IMG/VR virus record: IMGVR_UViG_3300036790_000408
Span: 1 to 64,000 of that record
Length of the DNA stretch: 64,000 bases
Strand: one strand, 5' to 3'
From: a virus
Shown: one piece after another, positions 57,942 to 64,000 of the stretch
Layout: each line of letters opens with the position of its first letter
Position numbering within the stretch: position 1 is the stretch's first letter
Notes under the pieces: generated by a model
The model's database searches: none
Seen by the model: the letters and a program-made list of their open reading frames with translations, nothing else
What the model was told of the DNA's origin: nothing
Translations under genes and position numbers: made by a program

Positions 57942-58349
57942 CTAACCCGTCATAGCAATGGAAAGGGAGCCTTGCTGGCCGGTGATCAGTGTGACCGAGA
58001 CGTAGACCTGGATCGTGTCGAGAGCCGGCCGCGCCACCGTCACGTTTGGCACCGAACCGGGATCCACCGCGGCATCGGAGAGGCAGGCGTGCCGGATGCG
58101 GCGCGTAAGATCGGCGATATAGGCCTGGGTCGGGTTCTGGTCGATCAGTGCGCCGGCAGACAGGCCGTAAAACGGTGAGAAAACGTAATCAGGTGGTGTG
58201 GTCGAGCCGTCTGGTAATTGCACCGCGCTGTTGGTCAGGAAGTTCCTGATGATGCGCTCGCGCACCTGATCCCAGCCAATGGCGAGGGCCACTGATCCAC
58301 TGGGCGTCAGCACCAAATCTTGGTTGTACTCGAGGTAAAAGTCAGTCAT
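57942..58349 (-). CDS. gp25/W-like baseplate wedge protein
   Basis: 135 aa. Start YLEYNQDLVLTPSGSVALAI and the sequence VRERIIRNFLTNSAVQL with a C-terminal IQVYVSVTLITGQQGSLSI fit the gp25/gpW wedge family of contractile tails. It lies between gpV-type spike and baseplate J genes, as expected. Confidence 0.8.
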   Translation of the reverse strand: MTDFYLEYNQDLVLTPSGSVALAIGWDQVRERIIRNFLTNSAVQLPDGSTTPPDYVFSPFYGLSAGALIDQNPTQAYIADLTRRIRHACLSDAAVDPGSVPNVTVARPALDTIQVYVSVTLITGQQGSLSIAMTG

Positions 58350-58352
58350 CGC

Positions 58353-59141
58353 TCACTCCGCGGTGACGACGCTAGTCATCGTGTTTGGGCCAGCCTGCTG
58401 ATCGGGTGGCGGCCCCTCACCATGCGTGTGACTGTTGAACAAGGCCTGGAAAGCGCTGGTGCACAACGTCAGCAGAGTATCGCCGGCGGCCTTCCCGAGC
58501 ATGATCGCTGTCGCAAAGACACTCACTGTGCCCGACGCAGCCATGATCGTGGCGTTGCCTTGATTGACCGTCAGATTGACGTTGCCAGTGTTCACTGTGG
58601 CTGAGAGCCCACCCTGGATGTCGGCGCTAACCTGTCCGGCCGCCCAGATTTGGATCGTGCCATCCTGTCGCAGCCTGATGAACGAGTTTGCTCCGCCCGC
58701 CTGCGCCGGAGGAGCGGAGATGATAACATCGCCCGGGGCGCCCGCCGTCGCCGAGGTGGAGAAGCCGTCCGACTGCTTTGGGAGGTCGGCATTCGGCGGT
58801 GTGATCCCGCCACCGTAGAACATGCACGGGACCGCGCTGACACCACGCTGTCGGTCGAACGTTGCGATCAAGACCTGCTCGCCCGCCGTCGGATTATCTA
58901 CCGTGGCGCCACCCTGATAGATGACCTGCACCCCGTAGCCGTTGCCGGCTGAGAGGGTGCCCATCGGCATCCATGGACTAAGCGTCGGTACTCCATCCTC
59001 ATTGGTCAACGACGGAATGATACAGCGCACCCTATGGGTCGCCGCATCATATGAGGCGATGTGGCCGTACCTGAATGGCGTTGCCTCCGGCTGCGATACC
59101 GCTTGGCGCATCATGTGGACGAGCTGATCGGCTGACATCAA
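58353..59141 (-). CDS. baseplate spike protein, gpV-like
   Basis: 262 aa. N-terminal OB-like region (RYGHIASYDAATHRVRCIIP, GEQVLIATFDRQRG), then a beta-helix-like stretch (IQGGLSATVNTGNVNLTVNQ) and the HTHGEG apex motif near the C-terminus, which in gpV-type spikes coordinates a metal at the tip. It pierces the outer membrane upon contraction. Next to gp25-like and hub genes in the expected order. Confidence 0.85.
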   Translation of the reverse strand: MMSADQLVHMMRQAVSQPEATPFRYGHIASYDAATHRVRCIIPSLTNEDGVPTLSPWMPMGTLSAGNGYGVQVIYQGGATVDNPTAGEQVLIATFDRQRGVSAVPCMFYGGGITPPNADLPKQSDGFSTSATAGAPGDVIISAPPAQAGGANSFIRLRQDGTIQIWAAGQVSADIQGGLSATVNTGNVNLTVNQGNATIMAASGTVSVFATAIMLGKAAGDTLLTLCTSAFQALFNSHTHGEGPPPDQQAGPNTMTSVVTAE

Positions 59142-59210
59142 TAACCCTTGCGGACGAAGAGGCCGTCTCCTACCTTCATCACCCTTAGCTTTTTAGATCG
59201 GTGGTATATT

Positions 59211-59867
59211 ATGGGAAGGACTCCAGACTTATCCGACCAAGAGTTCGGTCGGTTGAGGGTTCTATCGTTCGCTGGTCGGGATAGGGCCGGTAGAGCGCGT
59301 TGGCTTTGCCAATGTGAGTGCGCCAAAGAAGTTGAGATTAACGCATATCGTCTTCAAACTGGACACACGAGATCATGTGGGTGTTTGAGGATTGAGGCCT
59401 CAGTCGAAAAATTACATGGAGTACACACCAGACAAACGGCGCATGGATTATCAAAAACAAAAGAATACAAAAGCTGGAGTAGTATGATGCATAGATGCAG
59501 CAACGCACTAGCGCACAATTACTCTAACTATGGCGGTCGCGGCATAGTTGTATGCGAGCGGTGGTTTCAGTTTGAAAACTTTCTTGCTGATATGGGAGAA
59601 CGTCCCATTAGAACTTCGTTGGATAGGATCGACAATGACGGAGCCTATGAACCGGGTAATTGTCAGTGGTCTACCCCAGTCACACAAAGCGGCAATCGCC
59701 GGAACAGCCGATATATTATTGTCGAGGATAAGCGCATGACAGTTGCCGAAGCCGCTCGACAATATGGAATTGATAGAGGTGTTGTTCGTGTACGATTAGG
59801 TATGGGATGGTCGGTAAAAAAAGCGCTATCTACGCCAGTTCGAGCTTGCATCAGACGCGCGAATTAA
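59211..59867 (+). CDS. HNH-like homing endonuclease of phages
   Basis: 218 aa, plus strand, from ATG 59211 (MGRTPDLSDQEFGRLRV) after GGTGG; a TTG at 59148 is unlikely. It has a zinc-like part (WLCQCECAKE, TRSCGCLR) and the signature SNYGGRGIVVCERWFQFENF then LDRIDNDGAYEPGNCQW, common in phage HNH-type enzymes, plus a C-terminal helix-turn-helix (MTVAEAARQYGIDRGVVRVR). It lies opposite to the late genes; its stop shares TTAA (59864-59867) with the opposing hub gene stop. Confidence 0.85.
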   Translation: MGRTPDLSDQEFGRLRVLSFAGRDRAGRARWLCQCECAKEVEINAYRLQTGHTRSCGCLRIEASVEKLHGVHTRQTAHGLSKTKEYKSWSSMMHRCSNALAHNYSNYGGRGIVVCERWFQFENFLADMGERPIRTSLDRIDNDGAYEPGNCQWSTPVTQSGNRRNSRYIIVEDKRMTVAEAARQYGIDRGVVRVRLGMGWSVKKALSTPVRACIRRAN

Positions 59868-61189
59868 CCCTCATCTCCTTTGCTTAAACCTTCAGAAGGG
59901 ATGTTCAAGGCCGTGACCTTGGTGATCCACCCATCATGAGATCCACCTCTACCTCCGGACGGAAGGGTAAAAGTGTGATCATAATTCGACACATAAAAGG
60001 TCGATCCAGTGAAATCCGTTTTGAGGTTCTTGCCAGTGAGTGTGATCTTCTGGGTCGGCAGTAAACTTGGAAGCCCCTCGATCTGTGCCGACAGAATGAG
60101 TTCTCGCTTGGCAATATCGGTAGCGATGGACTGCGCCTTGATGTTTGCCTGGTCAGCGCTAAGCCCATCCAGATTGAAAGAATAGAGCGGGATCTGCGTC
60201 GTGCCCAACTTCGCTCCAGCTTGCTGCAAAGCGAGGATGTTATTGTCCGCGGTGACCGCTGCCTGCCCCGTGCTCAAACCACCAGAGAGACCGTGTTGGC
60301 CGGCGAAATTGTTGCCAATATAGGTCGCTCTGCCGAGCGTGGTCTGCGCCTTAGATGGATCGTAGGACATGACCAACACACGGAACGTCGAATTGCGCCT
60401 GGGGTGGTGGGTGATCTTCAGGTTCTTGCAGGGGATCTGACCATCACCTGGAGCTTGGTTCCAGGATAGCTGGATGGTATCCAGCCCGGCTCCCGGCTCA
60501 CCGAACACCAGGTCTTTTTTTGGCGTGACGTAGACGTCGTACCCGGTGTCACGCGCAAGCTGATTGAGGATCGTCCACATACTCTGGGGCACGGTGATGA
60601 AGGATTGATCAGCGGAACCATAGAGCGTGCCGACCGTTGGATTGAGGCCTCCGGAGGACAGATTGAGGATAGGATTGAAGCCAAATTCGTTGGCGATCGA
60701 CGCGACGATGTTGCCGACCTTTTGGTTTTCGTTGCTAATCCCGGCAGCAGACACCCGACCGGGAGCCAGAGGCCTCTGGGCAGCTTGGATGGCGTTCGCG
60801 ATCTTTGTCAGCACCCGCTTCTGATCAACCAGGACACCGGCCCAGTCGCGGGCATGGACCACCACTTCGTCGGTGTCCATGTCATATTCGGTCGTTATGT
60901 ATTCACCACCAAATATCCGTGTCTCCGTCGTGTTGGGCTGCTGCTGGGTGCTGTAGCCCCCAGCCGGAGTTGATGGTTGGGTAGCCTGAGTGACCGTCAG
61001 GTCGACCTCGGTAAAGCCAGGAGAGCCGGACGTCAGGGTAAATAGATCGATCTTCGCTGCGTCGAGCGCCGCCTGGGTACAGTGTAGCGTGAGGTGTCCA
61101 ACCGAACCATATGACCCACCGGTTATGTTGAAGCGATAAACCGGCACATTCATGCCGCCGATCGTGGCAGCGAAGGTGATATCGGTCAT
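59864..61189 (-). CDS. phage late control/gpD-like baseplate hub protein
   Basis: 441 aa. Contains NEFGFNPILNLSSGG, LARDTGYDVYVTPKKDLVFG and a late TKITLTGKNLKTD-like end typical of gpD/gp27-type hub proteins. It forms the ring on which the spike sits. It is between the LysM-type tail protein and the spike gene. Its first codons overlap the upstream stop by 4 nt. Confidence 0.75.
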   Translation of the reverse strand: MTDITFAATIGGMNVPVYRFNITGGSYGSVGHLTLHCTQAALDAAKIDLFTLTSGSPGFTEVDLTVTQATQPSTPAGGYSTQQQPNTTETRIFGGEYITTEYDMDTDEVVVHARDWAGVLVDQKRVLTKIANAIQAAQRPLAPGRVSAAGISNENQKVGNIVASIANEFGFNPILNLSSGGLNPTVGTLYGSADQSFITVPQSMWTILNQLARDTGYDVYVTPKKDLVFGEPGAGLDTIQLSWNQAPGDGQIPCKNLKITHHPRRNSTFRVLVMSYDPSKAQTTLGRATYIGNNFAGQHGLSGGLSTGQAAVTADNNILALQQAGAKLGTTQIPLYSFNLDGLSADQANIKAQSIATDIAKRELILSAQIEGLPSLLPTQKITLTGKNLKTDFTGSTFYVSNYDHTFTLPSGGRGGSHDGWITKVTALNIPSEGLSKGDEG

Positions 61190-62082
61190 GAACTCGGGCT
61201 GGGCGGAATATTCAGCGTGTAGGAGCCGATCGGCTGCGGGTCGGTGAGACCGTTGGCGGTCGCTATGGTGCGCCAGTCGGAAGCGTCGCCATAGTACATC
61301 GCCGAGAGGACGTAGAGGTTCGGATTGATGGTCTGGATCGTGGTCTGTGGCGCTGCGGCGGCCTGGAAAACGTTCTGGATACCAGACACACGGGCCGCCA
61401 CGTCAGTCGCCGGCGAACTCACGGCGGGGTTTGCGCTGGCCTGGTAAGGCTGCAGGGTGGCCAACCCCTGTTGGGTGGACGCAAACACCGCCGCCTGCCC
61501 AAGCGGCGCCGTCTGGCTCGAGAAGCCACCTGATGCCGCGATTGTCTCTTGGACTTGGAGTAACACCGCGCCCGCGACGCCGCCGATGGCGATGGCCGCG
61601 GCTTGACCGACAAAGCTTGGATCTAGGCCGTACTGGATGAGCGACTGCAAAGCGAGGATGTGCAGCGCTAGCACCGTCCCGAGGTTCCCTGTGGTCGGCA
61701 GGGATGGGGCGCCAGAGCTGATGTCGAGCCGAGGCTTAAATTCCAGTTCGTACTCGAACAGCCATTGGCTGCGTGCGGTCGGAGTGAACTTGACCACCCG
61801 TCCGAGCCACGCGTTCGGACCGAAGGAGAGTTGGACCTCGTTGCCGGTGTAGAGGATGCGCTTGACCGCATTCATCCGGTCGGAAGCATCGGCGCCATGG
61901 AACTTGCCCGACCACTTCTGCTCACCAGGAAAGTATCCGTATGACTTCTGCTCAATGATCCCGCCCGGGTACTCGTGACACGAGATCAGTTGCATGCCAG
62001 CGAGGTCTGACAGCCGCTCCGGAACTTCGAGGTTCGCCTCGTCGAAGATGAAGCTGTCGAGAACCAGAGGGGTCCACGCCAT
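61186..62082 (-). CDS. tail protein with LysM-like C-terminal domain, 298 aa
   Basis: N-terminal domain (TPLVLDSFIFDEANLEVPER) seen in contractile-tail genes between tape measure and hub. The end (LYVLSAMYYGDASDWRTIAT, then GLTDPQPIGSYTLNIP) is LysM-like, as in tail assembly or baseplate hub-associated proteins of myoviruses. Role: joins tube and hub (family-based inference). Confidence 0.65.
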   Translation of the reverse strand: MAWTPLVLDSFIFDEANLEVPERLSDLAGMQLISCHEYPGGIIEQKSYGYFPGEQKWSGKFHGADASDRMNAVKRILYTGNEVQLSFGPNAWLGRVVKFTPTARSQWLFEYELEFKPRLDISSGAPSLPTTGNLGTVLALHILALQSLIQYGLDPSFVGQAAAIAIGGVAGAVLLQVQETIAASGGFSSQTAPLGQAAVFASTQQGLATLQPYQASANPAVSSPATDVAARVSGIQNVFQAAAAPQTTIQTINPNLYVLSAMYYGDASDWRTIATANGLTDPQPIGSYTLNIPPSPSS

Positions 62083-64000
62083 CAGAAGCCAATCGCTCCA
62101 GGGGTAGTATAGGGCGACGCCAGAGTGCCTTGCCCTTCAGATGAGGCATTTGCCACATGAGTCGCCAGGTTGCTTGTAATCCAACTCACAATGCTGGACT
62201 TCATCATTTCGTCGAACACGCCACTAAGGTTTAGCGTGAAGTTGTTGGTGACGTTGGGCGTCGTTACAACCGGGACCGCATCGGCTCTAGGTCCGGCGCG
62301 GCGATTGAAAACCATGCTCTCGATCTTAGCGGAGCCGGTTTCTGTCCCGGCGTACGACAGGACTTGATCAACCAAAGCGGCGACTGGAAGAAAGCGAGCG
62401 AGCCCCATCAGACTCGCTCCCCATGCGCCACCAGCAGATCCAGTAACTCCTGTCGCCGCACCAGTCGCGGCAGCGGCGCCCTCTCCAGGAATTAACCAAT
62501 TCCAAGCAGCGCGCGGCCCAGCAAGGATCTTATTGGCCCCCCACATACCAGCGCCCAATGCAGCGGAGGCTGCGACCGTAAGACCACCCCAGCCGCCCGC
62601 CGCCGCTATAGTCGGATGCTCCTTTAGAAAAGTATTGAAGCCAATGAGGTAATAATTCAACGTCTTCATAGCATCATTCAAGCCAGGGAGCGTCCTGTCG
62701 GCCAGTGTCGTGCCAATATTGCTAAAATTAGCGAGCATCTGTTCGAACTGCTGCATCGGTGTGGCGGCGATAGCTGCCTGCATAGAGACCGCAGACGGCG
62801 GATTTTTCATGTTCTCCAAGAAGGTAAGTAGCTTTGGGACAAGGGTTGGATCGGTGAATAGGGCCGCCTCACGCGAACCGCGAACCGTGAAAGCATCCCG
62901 CAGGATTTTCAGGTCTTCGATGTTCGTGTGCTGACGAAGCGCCAAAGCAATCCGGCGCATCATCTCGTCACTATCTACCTTACCTCCTGGGGCGACCCTG
63001 TCTTCCACTTGCCCAGCCTCATTATAGAGGCCGAGTTCTTTCATCGCCCTGACGTGAGCGGTGCCACCCTTCTCCCTGACCTCGTGAAGCCTGCTTGGTT
63101 CCAGACTAAAGGTCTTCTCGAAGGTGCGCTCAAGATCGCGGGTCCGACTCGCGGCGAGGTTGGCTGAAATTGGGCCGCCGGTTTGTGATAGGCCGGTGAG
63201 CATTTGACCGACACCGGTGCCGGCCGTCGTGCCCGTAAAGCCCATAACCTGGAAGAAGCCAGTCAGCGCGGCGATCTTGTCGGCGTCGATGCCAGCGGCT
63301 TCGCCAAGTGGAACGGAGTACCTCAACACCCCCAACTCGCCAGCCACGGTGTCTCCAGTGGCAAGAGATAAAGCGAGGAGGTGGTTTAGGCCCTCCTCCA
63401 GCGGCTTGCCGCCGTAGCGATGCGTCATGTGGGCATATCCGACACCAGCCGCCAAGCTGCTTTGCAGACTACCGCGGTGGTATTGCTCCGCAACCTCAGC
63501 GAACCGCAGGCCGGTCGGCAGCATGGTCTCGAATTTCTCTCGTCTCTCTTCCGGTGTGGCGAACACGGCGCTGAATTGGCCCGTGATCCCAGGGAGAGCA
63601 TTTGCTCCCTTGGTTTCAGAGTAAATCGTTCCTCTTGTACCTTCAGAAACCTTGCCTTTGAGCTGCTCCTTGAGGGCCTCAAAGTTGGGATCGTTTGGAT
63701 CATAGCCCATTTCGACAAGGGATTGCTGCAAGGCGAGATCCTTCGTGAAGGATCCCTTCTCAGCCATAAAACCAAGACCGCCACCGATGATGGGCATCAT
63801 GCCATGGAACACGCCACCGATAGCGCCACCCACCATCGCGCTGCGATTTGCGGCATTCCTTGCTTCGGCGTCGCGTTGAGCGTTGTCGTACTGTGCTTGG
63901 CGGCGTCGATTAGCCTCGACGACATCCATATCTCTATTTTCGGCGGTAGCATTGGCAAAATCATCACCCTCGCCCCAGTATGGTCGGGGAGCAGGGCCAT
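62082..64000 (-). CDS. tail tape measure protein, C-terminal part, cut by right edge
   Basis: The frame is open to the window edge: before the ATG at 63929 it continues as PYWGEGDDFANATAENRD, so the gene extends beyond. At least 639 codons are visible. The protein is helical, with Gly/Ala-rich hydrophobic stretches (MVGGAIGGVFHGMMPIIGGG; TVAASAALGAGMWG) and long charged helices, typical of tape measures. The gene order (tape measure, LysM-like protein, hub, spike) agrees. It sets tail length and is ejected during infection. Confidence 0.75.
   Translation of the reverse strand, partial: GPAPRPYWGEGDDFANATAENRDMDVVEANRRRQAQYDNAQRDAEARNAANRSAMVGGAIGGVFHGMMPIIGGGLGFMAEKGSFTKDLALQQSLVEMGYDPNDPNFEALKEQLKGKVSEGTRGTIYSETKGANALPGITGQFSAVFATPEERREKFETMLPTGLRFAEVAEQYHRGSLQSSLAAGVGYAHMTHRYGGKPLEEGLNHLLALSLATGDTVAGELGVLRYSVPLGEAAGIDADKIAALTGFFQVMGFTGTTAGTGVGQMLTGLSQTGGPISANLAASRTRDLERTFEKTFSLEPSRLHEVREKGGTAHVRAMKELGLYNEAGQVEDRVAPGGKVDSDEMMRRIALALRQHTNIEDLKILRDAFTVRGSREAALFTDPTLVPKLLTFLENMKNPPSAVSMQAAIAATPMQQFEQMLANFSNIGTTLADRTLPGLNDAMKTLNYYLIGFNTFLKEHPTIAAAGGWGGLTVAASAALGAGMWGANKILAGPRAAWNWLIPGEGAAAATGAATGVTGSAGGAWGASLMGLARFLPVAALVDQVLSYAGTETGSAKIESMVFNRRAGPRADAVPVVTTPNVTNNFTLNLSGVFDEMMKSSIVSWITSNLATHVANASSEGQGTLASPYTTPGAIGF

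Overview
The window looks like about 64 kb of a large contractile-tailed (myovirus-type) double-stranded DNA phage or prophage. It has baseplate genes of the gpD, gpV, gp25/W, baseplate J and tail-protein-I types, plus a tape-measure gene cut by the right edge. No host chromosomal genes are visible, and neither is an integrase, capsid, portal or terminase gene. A GcrA-like regulator, which is an alphaproteobacterial family, and an AIDA-type repeat adhesin-like protein point to an alphaproteobacterial host, possibly of the Acetobacteraceae/Rhodospirillales type. That host call is inference.

Layout. (1) 0-5.8 kb, leftward: a tightly packed operon of about 18 small genes coupled by ATGA overlaps. 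It is read from a strong promoter at 5816-5843 next to a ribbon-helix-helix gene, and includes dCMP deaminase, a Lar-like zinc protein and a methylase-like protein. (2) 5.9-10.6 kb: four small rightward genes, a leftward HTH regulator, a 542-aa repeat protein with its own terminator, and a leftward regulatory pair overlapping by 134 bp. (3) 10.4-18.1 kb, rightward replication block: DnaB helicase carrying a 340-aa intein in its Walker A motif, a DUF1376 protein, two unassigned genes, and two noncoding intervals (13.94-14.15 kb and 16.48-17.42 kb) made of strings of stem-loops. (4) 18.5-19.7 kb: a gene-poor, skew-switching region with an inverted array of short repeats, a candidate replication origin. 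(5) 19.7-24.7 kb: RusA resolvase, GcrA-like and HTH regulators leftward; ERF annealing protein, its partner and a DnaQ-like protein rightward. (6) 24.7-64 kb, leftward late region, ending in a strong terminator at 24.72 kb. In transcription order it runs tape measure, hub, spike, baseplate wedge genes, FN3-rich and glycosidase-like fibres (one of 2769 aa), small virion and modifying genes (TPR glycosyltransferase, two tandem methyltransferases), two fibre-adaptor-like proteins, then lysis genes (sedolisin protease, GH24 lysozyme, small membrane protein, lipoprotein). Three homing endonuclease genes (one GIY-YIG, two HNH-type) interrupt this region.

The most unusual part is the pair of noncoding intervals. 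They hold repeated stem-loops, six of them with a loop of exactly 30 nt, and internal duplications whose differences preserve pairing. The larger interval is about 950 nt and ends in a tRNA-like fold. It resembles, in size and setting, the giant ornate RNAs known from phages (GOLLD, ROOL), but I cannot show that it belongs to either family. The second most notable feature is the DnaB intein, which shows the class 3 (Trp-Cys-Thr) signature.
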